5,817 nucleotides of DNA from Clostridia bacterium (GTDB lineage: Bacteria > Bacillota_E > SLMV01 > PUMD01): positions 1 through 5,817 of the forward strand of contig PWUB01000289.1 of assembly GCA_003563755.1 (NCBI GenBank). The letters are read 5' to 3'. A program made the translations under genes and the position numbers. The notes below the pieces were generated by a model. That model had not been told where the DNA came from. It searched no databases and saw only the letters and a program-made list of their open reading frames with translations. Shown one piece after another: positions 1-5,817 of this stretch (its first letter is position 1; each line of letters opens with the position of its first letter).

Positions 1-855
1 CTCGCCCAGGTGCAGGAATACGGATACATAGATGCACCCATCATGCTGACGGGAACCCGCAGCGTGTGGCGTGTTGCGGATGCGGTGGTGGACTGGGCCG
101 TACGCAAGAATCCCGGCCACGGTATAGACCTCGCGAACCCCAATCCGGTCGTGGGTGAGTGCTCCGAAGCCTACCTCAACGATGAACAGGGGCGTCACGT
201 AGGCCCCGAGGAGGTCTTCGAATCCCTCGATGCTGCCGTCGGAGGGCCCGTGGAGCAGGGATGTGTGGGCGCAGGCACGGCCACAGTGTGCTACGGGTGG
301 AAGGGCGGCATAGGCACCAGCTCCAGGGTCACTCCCGAGGGCTATGTCCTGGGCTGCTTGGTGCAGACCAATTTCGGCCTACCCCGCAGCCTGACCATAG
401 GCGGAGTGAGGGTGGGTGAGCAGCTGGCCGAGAGGGCACGCCCCTCTCCCGGAGCCAGCAACTCGGTGATGGTCATTTTGGCGACGGACGCGCCGCTGCT
501 GCAGCGTCAGCTCGAGCGTCTGGGTAAGCGGGCAGCGCTGGGCCTGGCACGGACGGGAACCCATTCCAGTATCACCTCAGGTGATTTCTGCATCGCATTC
601 TCCACGGCGCAGACGATACCGTTTCACCCCGAGGCCAGAAGCGGCGGCTCCGAGCCCGAGATCAGTATGAGGGTTCTCGACGACTATCACCGGGCCATGA
701 ACAACTTATTCCTTGCTGCGGTGGAGACCACGGAAGAAGCTGTGCACAACTCCATGTTCAAGGCCACGGACATGACTGGCCGTGACGGTCGCCTGGTCCG
801 GGCACTTCCCGTGGACGAGGTACAGGCGATCATCCAGGAAAACAGGGTGGAGTAG
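1..855 (+). CDS. DmpA/BapA-type aminopeptidase (S58/P1 family), 5'-truncated by the window
   Basis: The family (L-aminopeptidase/D-esterase DmpA, beta-peptidyl aminopeptidase BapA) removes N-terminal amino acids, including D- or beta-residues, from small peptides and amides. It is made as a precursor that cuts itself into alpha and beta chains, the new N-terminal Ser/Thr being the nucleophile. Visible here, numbering from the GTG at 10: the LTGT-SV stretch (13-19), PVVGE (46-50), the Gly-rich KGGIGTSSR loop (98-106), the VQTNFG segment with N121 as expected oxyanion-hole Asn, the N151-S152 self-cleavage site followed by an ATDAPL motif (158-163), and S190-G-D192. The frame is open to base 1 (Leu-Ala-Gln precede the GTG), and family members run about 350-375 residues, so some 75-90 N-terminal residues lie outside the window; the GTG is an internal Val. 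All recognisable catalytic positions are present, so it should be active. No signal peptide can be judged. The family is secure; substrate is not determinable. Confidence 0.9.
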   Translation, partial: LAQVQEYGYIDAPIMLTGTRSVWRVADAVVDWAVRKNPGHGIDLANPNPVVGECSEAYLNDEQGRHVGPEEVFESLDAAVGGPVEQGCVGAGTATVCYGWKGGIGTSSRVTPEGYVLGCLVQTNFGLPRSLTIGGVRVGEQLAERARPSPGASNSVMVILATDAPLLQRQLERLGKRAALGLARTGTHSSITSGDFCIAFSTAQTIPFHPEARSGGSEPEISMRVLDDYHRAMNNLFLAAVETTEEAVHNSMFKATDMTGRDGRLVRALPVDEVQAIIQENRVE

Positions 856-870
856 ATGCAAACATCCCCG

Positions 871-876
871 AGAGGA
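871..876 (+). promoter_or_regulatory. Shine-Dalgarno site for the enolase-superfamily gene
   Basis: AGAGGA lies 8 bases before the ATG at 885 and fixes that start. It sits inside the 29-base gap after the aminopeptidase stop codon. The gap has no room for a usual promoter plus terminator, which supports co-transcription of the two genes. Confidence 0.7.
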
Positions 877-884
877 CAGTTGCC

Positions 885-1997
885 ATGATCATCACCGACG
901 TCGAATGCATGATGCTGCGCCTACCCGAGGTGCTCCCCATAGGTGACGGCACCCAGGATGTTCTCATCGTCAGGGTACACACCGACGAGGGCATCACCGG
1001 CATCGGCGAATGCCACACATCCCCGTGGGCCCTGAAGGCGGTCATTGAGGCGCCGATGTCTGCCTATGCTGCCAGGGGACTGAAGGACATAGTGGTCGGC
1101 CAGAATCCGCTGGAGATGGGGAGGATCTGGGAGCGCATGTACCAGCTGAGCATGGTCTACGGACGGCGCGGGCTTGTCATGCACGCCATGAGCGCCGTGG
1201 ACATTGCCCTGTGGGATATAGCGGGCAAGGTATACGACCAACCCATACACCGTCTTCTCGGTGGAGCCTTCCGGAGTGCGGTTCCCGCCTACGCCAGCAC
1301 CCTGGCAGCACCGGATCGCAGTGAAACACTGCGCCGGGTGGATGCCCTCGTTTCCGAGGGCTTTCGTGGGATCAAGTTTGGCTGGGGCCAGCTGGGAAAG
1401 AACATCCAGGATGATATGGCCCTGGTAGCCGACGTGCGCCGGACGGTGGGCCCCGATGTGGACCTCATGGTGGACATCGGGACGCCTATTCCTCTCCGCA
1501 AAGCTCAGCTGCTATCCGAGGGTCTTGCAGAGCACGGCGTCTACTTCCTGGAAGAACCGCTGTCGCCCGATGACCTCGCGGGATACCGGATTCTTTCCTC
1601 CTCTTCTCCCGTCCCGATAGCGTCCGGCGAAAAAGAGCAGACGCGGCACGGTTTCCGGGAGCTGATGGAGACCGGGGTACACATCATACAACCTGACCTT
1701 GCCCGGGCCGGCGGATTCACAGAGAGCCGGAGGATATCTGATCTGGCTGAACACTTCGGCACCACCGTGATACCACACTGTTGGTCGACGGACATCCTTG
1801 TGAGCGCGACCCTTCACTTCATCGCCGCTTTGACGGAGTGCCCGTACATGGAGTTCTGTGTCGCAGACAACCCCATCCGTCGCCAGGTCATCCGTGATCC
1901 CATCGACACTTGCCGTGGCATGGTGAGGGTTCCGGACGGTCCTGGGCTCGGTATCGAACTCAACGAAGACACCATCGACCGGCTGCGTTACGCGTGA
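885..1997 (+). CDS. Mandelate racemase/muconate lactonizing enzyme family protein (enolase superfamily)
   Basis: A 370-residue protein of normal length: N-terminal capping domain (about 1-125) followed by a TIM-barrel domain. Enolase-superfamily enzymes abstract the proton alpha to a carboxylate and stabilise the enolate on Mg2+; products range from racemised hydroxy acids to dehydrated acid sugars. Three metal ligands are seen at barrel-strand ends: D197, E223 (in LEEP) and E249 (in SGE). D271 (in QPDLARAGG) and H298 (in PHCW) form the His-Asp dyad of the mandelate racemase subgroup, and E323 matches that subgroup's later Glu. The second-strand motif is K164-F-G166, where mandelate racemase has Lys-x-Lys, so K164 is kept and the second Lys is Gly. 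The D197 motif reads VDIG instead of the common VDAN. These points argue against a dipeptide epimerase or muconate cycloisomerase and suggest an acid-sugar or hydroxy-acid dehydratase or racemase of unknown substrate. It follows the aminopeptidase closely and is probably in the same transcript. Cytoplasmic. Confidence 0.9.
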   Translation: MIITDVECMMLRLPEVLPIGDGTQDVLIVRVHTDEGITGIGECHTSPWALKAVIEAPMSAYAARGLKDIVVGQNPLEMGRIWERMYQLSMVYGRRGLVMHAMSAVDIALWDIAGKVYDQPIHRLLGGAFRSAVPAYASTLAAPDRSETLRRVDALVSEGFRGIKFGWGQLGKNIQDDMALVADVRRTVGPDVDLMVDIGTPIPLRKAQLLSEGLAEHGVYFLEEPLSPDDLAGYRILSSSSPVPIASGEKEQTRHGFRELMETGVHIIQPDLARAGGFTESRRISDLAEHFGTTVIPHCWSTDILVSATLHFIAALTECPYMEFCVADNPIRRQVIRDPIDTCRGMVRVPDGPGLGIELNEDTIDRLRYA

Positions 1998-2085
1998 AGA
2001 TGTCGGGCCAGGCCCTGAGTCTCCGTCAGCGCCTCGTAACGGTGATGAGTCCGCTGAATCACGAAGTCGGTAGACTAGACCCCCC

Positions 2086-2091
2086 GGAGGG
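2086..2091 (+). promoter_or_regulatory. Shine-Dalgarno site deciding the start of the Myb/HTH-like gene
   Basis: GGAGGG, close to the ideal anti-16S match, lies 7 bases before the ATG at 2099. It decides that start over an in-frame upstream ATG at 1910, which would place 63 codons inside the end of the preceding gene in another frame. A TAGACT hexamer at 2071-2076 could be a -10 element, but no matching -35 is visible upstream, so no promoter is called. Confidence 0.75.
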
Positions 2092-2098
2092 ACGCCAC

Positions 2099-2698
2099 AT
2101 GAAGGTGTCAAACGCAGACGTGGCACGTCTCTATGACTACTATAGGACGCAGATGGGCCCAGCCACCCCTCTGCGAGCCATAATGCAAGCTATGGCGGAA
2201 GACCTGGGGGTATCTGTTTCTGTGATAAGAGGTTGGCTCCAACAGGTTGGCAAGATGAGAGACCTGGCTAAGGTCGGTGGCGTACGGTGGGACGAAGCTG
2301 AAGAGCGAAATATGGAGGAAGCCTTTGACGCTCTGAGAAAGAAACACCCAGATACGGTGAGCATGGAAATAGCAGAAATGGTGTCGCATCAGTTGCTTCC
2401 CCACAGGACCGCGAGCGCCATATACTACCGATATTGGCAGGTCAAGTCCAGGAAGCGAGAGATACTCGCAGGTGATGCGGTGGGTAGCTACCACACGGGC
2501 TCCTCATCTCGCCCACCGAAAGCCTATGCTGAGTACCTCAGGCGCCGGGACCGAGAGATGATGATGGAATATGCTAACAGCATACACTACCATGACCGCT
2601 GGGAAGACATGCCATGGTTGTGCTACCGGAAGAGACTGTCCAGGTGCTTGAGTGTCGAAATATGCAGTCGCAGAACAGTCCGCTGGGAGAGACGATGA
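2099..2698 (+). CDS. Hypothetical protein with HTH and Myb/SANT-like regions; putative DNA-binding protein
   Basis: I do not recognise a named gene. The 199-residue product shows a likely helix-turn-helix at about 24-50 (a helix, then LGVS, then a helix containing IRGW), and a second three-helix unit at about 62-115 that begins V-R-W64-D-E-A-E and ends with R103-T-A-S-A-I and W113, the spacing of a Myb/SANT-type domain. Bacterial examples of Myb-like regulators include the RsfA group of spore formers and some phage proteins. The linker at 125-140 is Gly/Ser/Pro-rich. The tail (145-199) is strongly basic, with Cys at 175, 183 and 189. Sample lines are about 48-57% GC, lower than the roughly 62-68% of the flanking metabolic genes, suggesting recent arrival or a different origin. 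It lies 101 bases after the enolase-superfamily gene, so it could be on the same transcript or have its own promoter. Role as regulator is inference; a phage or mobile-element remnant is the main alternative. Confidence 0.75.
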   Translation: MKVSNADVARLYDYYRTQMGPATPLRAIMQAMAEDLGVSVSVIRGWLQQVGKMRDLAKVGGVRWDEAEERNMEEAFDALRKKHPDTVSMEIAEMVSHQLLPHRTASAIYYRYWQVKSRKREILAGDAVGSYHTGSSSRPPKAYAEYLRRRDREMMMEYANSIHYHDRWEDMPWLCYRKRLSRCLSVEICSRRTVRWERR

Positions 2699-2769
2699 AA
2701 AGAGTGAGGCCTGAATCTGACTTGCGACGGAACCACAGACGTACTCGGCGTTCCAATGGGATGGCATAA
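2695..2769 (+). CDS. Possible 24-residue Arg-rich small ORF overlapping the previous stop
   Basis: The ATG at 2695 overlaps the TGA of the upstream gene in an ATGA arrangement, the usual geometry of translational coupling, with a GGAGAG purine stretch at 2685-2690 a few bases upstream. The peptide would have 8 Arg and 1 Lys in 24 residues. Nothing about it matches a family I know, and a basic ORF this short can easily arise by chance. Listed because of the start geometry only. Confidence 0.2.
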   Translation: MKRVRPESDLRRNHRRTRRSNGMA

Positions 2770-2785
2770 TCGTTGAGAAATCCAG

Positions 2786-2820
2786 CCGGCAGCACCTGCC
2801 TCGGCCTGTTGCTGGGTCGG
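2786..2820 (+). terminator. Weak imperfect hairpin between convergent genes, possible terminator
   Basis: CAGCA (2790-2794) can pair with TGCTG (2810-2814), and the flanking CCG/CGG bases can extend the stem imperfectly. It lies between the stop of the plus-strand DNA-binding-like gene and the stop of the minus-strand oxidoreductase, where a bidirectional terminator would be expected. There is no T-tract on either side, so a standard Rho-independent terminator is not shown. The rest of 2699-2835 shows nothing else recognisable. Confidence 0.2.
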
Positions 2821-2835
2821 TGCGGATGGCTTCGA

Positions 2836-3966
2836 CTACCCCTCGTGTCCGCGCATTCCGTATTGGGACTTCAGCTCACGGAACACCTCCAGGAGTTGCA
2901 TGGCCCGCTCGCAGCTGTCCTCAGGATGAAAGGACGGGATGTCGTAACCCGTTACCCTTTTCATGCTCCTGTATGCATCTTGAGTCAGCACCACCGTGCC
3001 GTCGTCCAGGATCCTCTCTATCCCGTCCTCCACCTGGGCCCTTTCATTCAGGGTGACGGCTTCTTCCATCGCCACCCCGGAAGGTAGGACGACTTCGGTG
3101 CTGTCCCTGGCGATTTCGACCGGATAGCCGCCTATCAGGCCCCGGGGACCCGGCGCGAAGGTGAGGAGGTGAGTATCATGCAGGATCGCTGCGGCGTTCT
3201 TGACCATGGACGATGCCACGAGGGAGTTCATGAGGGCACCAGGAAGCCGCGTCTCCGCCGCCCTGATCACGAGTTCGTGCACAGGCGTCTCGGCGGTTAT
3301 GTCCCGGCCGTCGTGTAGAACCTGCACGAGATAGGGCATGCTCTCCTCGGTGTCTCCATGCTTGATGCCGGTCAGGGCGTGATGAGCCACCATCAGCACC
3401 TGCACGTCCCTGGCGTGCCCCCCTATCTTGCGGGCGACCCCCCGCCGGAGGTTGGGTATGATCAAGTCAGCGTTGCCGGCACCCATCACAGGACCCAGTC
3501 CCTGCCGGTGCAGCGAGGCGTTGACCGCATCGGGGAAGCTGAGGTTGATGACCTGGGTGCTGACGCCCGACTCCCTTACCGCCAGCATCACTCTCCGCGC
3601 CATGCAGAGGTGCGTCGGCAGCCAGGCTGCCGCGCCCGCGCGCTTGAGGAGTTTGGATTTCTCGGGAGGCAGCTTGAGTAACTTCCTGCCGTACCACGGC
3701 ATCAGGGCGGTGCAGTTGAGGATGACGACGGGCTCAGTCGAGTTGATGAGGGCAGCAGTACTGTCCATGTCGGACACATCCACCCTTTCAAACCGCACAT
3801 CTGGGTAGAATCCAAGGTGATTCGCCCCGCTCACCGCGGTGGCAATGAGCTTACTCTGATCCCTCACGTCGCATGCAAGAATCCTTTCCACGTCGGGCAT
3901 ACGGGCCAGCAGTTCCAGGGCCCAGCTGCCTGTACCCCCCAGGCCTATGATCATCACGTCAACCAT
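2836..3966 (-). CDS. Rossmann-fold NAD(P)-dependent oxidoreductase, saccharopine dehydrogenase-like
   Basis: A 376-residue cytoplasmic protein. A dinucleotide-binding Rossmann fold opens it: G8-x-G10-x-x-G13 after a hydrophobic strand, an acidic D33 at the end of strand 2 (usually favouring NAD over NADP), V62-D63 after strand 3, and the ILNCTA segment at 82-87. This order matches the N-terminal domain of saccharopine dehydrogenase-like proteins. The middle has an SFPDAVN stretch (143-149), an MGAGN turn (161-165) and an HHALTG segment (195-200); the C-terminal part (240-345) holds a GLIGGYP loop (276-282). I do not recognise the catalytic residues or the substrate. An amino-acid, opine-type or hydroxy-acid dehydrogenase would fit the neighbourhood. 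The start is the ATG at 3966, placed by an AAAGGAG 8 bases upstream; a GTG at 3975 overlaps that site. It is divergent from the D-aminoacylase and convergent with the DNA-binding-like gene, so it is a separate transcription unit within the window. Confidence 0.8.
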   Translation of the reverse strand: MVDVMIIGLGGTGSWALELLARMPDVERILACDVRDQSKLIATAVSGANHLGFYPDVRFERVDVSDMDSTAALINSTEPVVILNCTALMPWYGRKLLKLPPEKSKLLKRAGAAAWLPTHLCMARRVMLAVRESGVSTQVINLSFPDAVNASLHRQGLGPVMGAGNADLIIPNLRRGVARKIGGHARDVQVLMVAHHALTGIKHGDTEESMPYLVQVLHDGRDITAETPVHELVIRAAETRLPGALMNSLVASSMVKNAAAILHDTHLLTFAPGPRGLIGGYPVEIARDSTEVVLPSGVAMEEAVTLNERAQVEDGIERILDDGTVVLTQDAYRSMKRVTGYDIPSFHPEDSCERAMQLLEVFRELKSQYGMRGHEG

Positions 3967-3974
3967 CCGCCTCA

Positions 3975-3981
3975 CTCCTTT
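3975..3981 (-). promoter_or_regulatory. Shine-Dalgarno site deciding the oxidoreductase start
   Basis: On the minus strand AAAGGAG ends 8 bases before the ATG at 3966-3964. The in-frame GTG at 3975-3973 uses the last G of this site, so it cannot be served by it. The ATG is therefore preferred, making the protein three residues shorter than the longest open frame. Confidence 0.75.
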
Positions 3982-4141
3982 CTCACGCGCGCAGCCGCTG
4001 CAAGGGGATGCTCAGCAGGTTGGCACCGGGTTCATCCGAGTACCTTCGTCACCGGCCGTCTGCGTGTTGGACAGTGTTCGCCGCCCTGCCGCCGATTCCC
4101 CCTCCGCGAGGGTGAGTGACCGTTGCTGCCCCGCACCATCA

Positions 4142-4161
4142 GGGATGATGCATCAATGCCC
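4142..4161. promoter_or_regulatory. Candidate operator: perfect 10-bp palindrome with GGG/CCC flanks
   Basis: TGATGCATCA (4146-4155) equals its own reverse complement, and GGG (4142-4144) and CCC (4159-4161) flank it nearly symmetrically. It lies just downstream of a minus-strand TTGACA, about where transcription towards the oxidoreductase would start, a common place for a repressor site. Its regulator is unknown. A single 10-bp palindrome can occur by chance in a region of this size. Confidence 0.3.
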
Positions 4162-4189
4162 GTCGCATACGCAGGCTCCAGATTGTCAA
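4161..4189 (-). promoter_or_regulatory. Possible minus-strand promoter for the oxidoreductase (consensus -35, poor -10)
   Basis: A consensus TTGACA reads on the minus strand from 4189 to 4184. At the ideal 17-base spacing the -10 position holds GCGACG, a poor match; TATGCG is available only at a 14-base spacing. If used, it would leave a leader of about 190 bases before the ATG at 3966. Only the -35 half is persuasive. Confidence 0.25.
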
Positions 4190-4362
4190 CACGAGAGACA
4201 CATTCCCGGGGCCCGGGCTGATACCCTGGGACTGTGGTCCGATGGGATCATCCGCTCCCTGCAGGATTGCACACCCGCAACCTCGTATTACACAAGGTCA
4301 GGCATTATCGAAGTAGTGCGAATAAGCACCCGACCATGTTGAGACGTGACCAGGTTCACCCG

Positions 4363-4369
4363 AAGGGAG
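4363..4369 (+). promoter_or_regulatory. Shine-Dalgarno site for the D-aminoacylase gene
   Basis: AAGGGAG lies 9 bases before the ATG at 4379 and supports that start. The protein then begins directly with the FDLIISSG strand typical of amidohydrolase N-termini, leaving no room for a signal peptide. Confidence 0.7.
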
Positions 4370-4378
4370 TAGTGGCTG

Positions 4379-5809
4379 ATGTTTGATCTGATTATCAGCA
4401 GTGGGTACGTGATCGATGGAACGGGGCGTCCCGGGTTTGCTGGCGACGTGGCGGTGTCATCGGGCAGGATAGCTGCGATCAGCACGACGCCGGGTTCACT
4501 GCAGGGCGGCGAAATCCTTGACGCCACCGGATGTGTGGTCGCCCCCGGTTTCATCGATGTACATACACACGCTGATCGGGGAATCATCGAAAACCCCTAT
4601 GCAATCAACTATGTAACCCAGGGCGTCACCACCGTCGTGGGAGGCAACTGCGGCGGGTCGAGAGCTCCGATGAGCGAAGAGGCGCGAAGGAAGGAAGCAT
4701 ATCGCCCGGGCAAAGAGCCCACCCACGACACGATGGCTGCCTTCCTGGATGACGTTGAGAGTGCTTCGCCCGGCATCAACTTCGCCACTTTTGTGGGCCA
4801 GGGCAACGTACGGGCCAGTGTCATGGCCGGGGATGAGCGGGCGCCAACGGCCGAGGAGATGAACAGCATGAAGAATGTCCTCCGAGGTGCCATAGAGGAA
4901 GGTGCCGTTGGGGTAACCTCCGGGCGGCGGTACATGCCCGGCTGCCTGGCCGCCGACGAGGAGATCGTCGAGCTCATGGATGCCCTGTCTCCGTACGGAC
5001 TGGTATACTCATCGCATCTGAAGAATCAAAACGATGACATCATCCCCTCGATAGAGGAACTGTTAACGGTTGCAGAGGCAAATGGGATACCCGTGCAGCT
5101 GACGCACTTCAAGGTTACCGGCCGCAGCAACTGGGGACTGGCACCTCGCCTGAGCGAGATGATGGAAGATGCGCGCCGGCGGGGGATAGACGTCATGAGC
5201 GACGTGTATCCGTACACATTCAGCGGCAGCACGGTTCGTCGCATGGCCGGCGAGGAAGTGAGAGACGCTCTTTGCCGCCTGTCGGATCTGGATCTCGACC
5301 ACGTCGACCTCGAAGGCGTCCTGCAAGCCCTCCAGGACAACGGTCTAAAGATCGCGGGAGCCGGGACGGTTGATGAGGAAGACATGCGCCACCTGCTCGC
5401 TCACGACTATGCCATGGTGGGTAGTGACGGCGTCATAGCCGACGATGACTACGGTGAGATCGGAAATCACCCCCGTAGTTTCGGTACCTTCCCGCGCGTA
5501 CTGGGCCACTACGCCCGGGACTGCCGCCTGTTCACCCTGGAACGCGCGGTCCAGAAGATGACCACGATTCCCGCGGAGAGGCTGGCCATGAAGGAGCGAG
5601 GTGCTCTCAGGAGGGGTTGGTGGGCTGATATCGTCGTCTTCGATGAGGCCAGGATCAGCGACAGAAGCACCATTGAGAACCCTGCGGCGACGGCTTGTGG
5701 AATTGTCAGGGTGTACGTCAACGGCCGGGAGGTCGTTTCAGACGGCAGCGCCCTGTGTGAACAGGGTCCGGGCAAGGTCCTGCGCTACCGCGGTGACGGC
5801 GTAAGCTGA
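4379..5809 (+). CDS. N-acyl-D-amino-acid deacylase (D-aminoacylase), amidohydrolase superfamily
   Basis: These zinc enzymes hydrolyse N-acyl-D-amino acids to a D-amino acid and a carboxylic acid in the cytoplasm. The 476-residue protein has the family order: a small N-terminal beta domain (1-55), then a TIM barrel with H62 and H64 in GFIDVHTH, C91 in GGNCG (the unusual Cys metal ligand of this family), RYMPG (184-188), H213 in YSSH, H243 in LTHFK, and the catalytic D350 in VGSDG. The family signature HPRSFGTFPRVLG follows at 364-376, and the C-terminal strand domain ends with a YVNGREV segment. Every metal or catalytic position I would look for is present. Differences from typical members: H213 is followed by L-K where H-x-R is usual, and H243 has Thr before it where the usual pair is HH. 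The stretch between H243 and D350 looks about 10 residues short. N-acyl-D-Glu or D-Asp specialisation, or another N-acyl substrate, is possible. It is divergent from the oxidoreductase and has its own ribosome site. Confidence 0.9.
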   Translation: MFDLIISSGYVIDGTGRPGFAGDVAVSSGRIAAISTTPGSLQGGEILDATGCVVAPGFIDVHTHADRGIIENPYAINYVTQGVTTVVGGNCGGSRAPMSEEARRKEAYRPGKEPTHDTMAAFLDDVESASPGINFATFVGQGNVRASVMAGDERAPTAEEMNSMKNVLRGAIEEGAVGVTSGRRYMPGCLAADEEIVELMDALSPYGLVYSSHLKNQNDDIIPSIEELLTVAEANGIPVQLTHFKVTGRSNWGLAPRLSEMMEDARRRGIDVMSDVYPYTFSGSTVRRMAGEEVRDALCRLSDLDLDHVDLEGVLQALQDNGLKIAGAGTVDEEDMRHLLAHDYAMVGSDGVIADDDYGEIGNHPRSFGTFPRVLGHYARDCRLFTLERAVQKMTTIPAERLAMKERGALRRGWWADIVVFDEARISDRSTIENPAATACGIVRVYVNGREVVSDGSALCEQGPGKVLRYRGDGVS

Positions 5810-5817
5810 CGGCCGCA

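Larger units (their letters stand above)
3967..4378. other. Divergent intergenic region, 412 bases
   Basis: This gap separates the start codons of the minus-strand oxidoreductase and the plus-strand D-aminoacylase, so promoters for both genes are expected here. I see a perfect 10-bp palindrome at 4146-4155, a minus-strand TTGACA at 4189-4184, a GC-rich block at 4205-4217 with CCCGGG twice, and a short GTGC/GCAC inverted repeat near 4316-4329. No good -35/-10 pair is visible for the plus strand. An open frame crosses the region (3947-4342), but it has no clear ribosome site or family resemblance and is not called. No tRNA or riboswitch was recognised. Confidence 0.7.

Noticed and set aside
10..855. 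GTG at 10 as the true start of the aminopeptidase
   Set aside because: The frame stays open to base 1 and the residues before and after the GTG fit the interior of the family; about 75-90 residues are missing on the left.
885..1997. Dipeptide epimerase (Ala-Glu type), tempting beside amino-acid enzymes
   Set aside because: Dipeptide epimerases use Lys residues on strands two and six; here the His-Asp dyad D271/H298 of the mandelate racemase subgroup is present instead.
2005..2015. GGGCC-A-GGCCC inverted repeat after the enolase-superfamily gene, as terminator
   Set aside because: The arms are only 5 bp with a one-base centre that cannot form a hairpin loop, and no T-tract follows.
1910..2098. 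Longer start for the DNA-binding-like gene
   Set aside because: The extension overlaps the end of the enolase-superfamily gene in another frame, while the ATG at 2099 has a near-ideal Shine-Dalgarno site.
1512..2126. 204-residue minus-strand open frame
   Set aside because: It lies antisense to the well-supported enolase-superfamily gene, and its translation is low-complexity Pro/Gly/Arg/Ser-rich with no family resemblance.
4205..4217. CCCGGG repeated twice in the divergent gap
   Set aside because: Short GC-only repeats are expected by chance at this GC content, and no spacing relative to a promoter supports a site.
4267..4295. TTGCAC as -35 of a plus-strand promoter for the D-aminoacylase
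   Set aside because: At 17-base spacing the -10 position reads ACACAA, a very poor match; TATTAC lies only 13 bases away, too close.
3947..4342. 131-residue plus-strand open frame in the divergent gap
   Set aside because: It starts inside the oxidoreductase gene, has no recognisable domain, and fills a region expected to hold promoters; GC-rich DNA gives such frames by chance.

Overview
The window looks like ordinary bacterial chromosome from a moderately GC-rich organism. Hand counts of sample lines give roughly 62-68% GC in the metabolic genes. Genes start after strong purine-rich Shine-Dalgarno sites, and AGG (Arg) and ATA (Ile) codons are common despite the GC content. That combination fits an amino-acid-using anaerobe of the Bacillota (Clostridia-like) or Synergistota better than a Pseudomonas- or Streptomyces-type genome. 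This is inference from style only; the window has no rRNA or other phylogenetic marker.

Layout: (i) 1-1997, plus strand: the 3' part of a DmpA/BapA-type (family S58/P1) self-cleaving aminopeptidase, then after a 29-base gap a complete mandelate racemase/muconate lactonizing enzyme (enolase superfamily) protein. The two probably form an operon that begins left of the window. (ii) 2099-2698, plus strand: a 199-residue protein of lower GC that appears to carry a helix-turn-helix followed by a Myb/SANT-like DNA-binding unit, with a possible 24-residue ORF overlapping its stop. (iii) 2836-3966, minus strand: a Rossmann-fold (saccharopine dehydrogenase-like) oxidoreductase, convergent with (ii). 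(iv) 3967-4378: a 412-base divergent intergenic region with a 10-bp perfect palindrome next to a minus-strand TTGACA. (v) 4379-5809, plus strand: an N-acyl-D-amino-acid deacylase (D-aminoacylase) of the amidohydrolase superfamily with its metal-ligand pattern intact.

Two of the four enzymes belong to families that act on D-amino-acid, beta-amino-acid or N-acyl-amino-acid substrates. The other two are an enolase-superfamily enzyme and an NAD(P)-dependent oxidoreductase. A reasonable hypothesis is a catabolic island for unusual peptides or N-acylated (D-)amino acids: hydrolases release the amino acid, and the other two enzymes process an acid-type product or carry out a racemisation/redox step. 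The substrate cannot be read from the sequence, and co-function is inferred from proximity only. No transporter is visible in the window. No mobile element, CRISPR array, tRNA or rRNA was seen. The least explained element is the possible two-module DNA-binding protein at 2099-2698.
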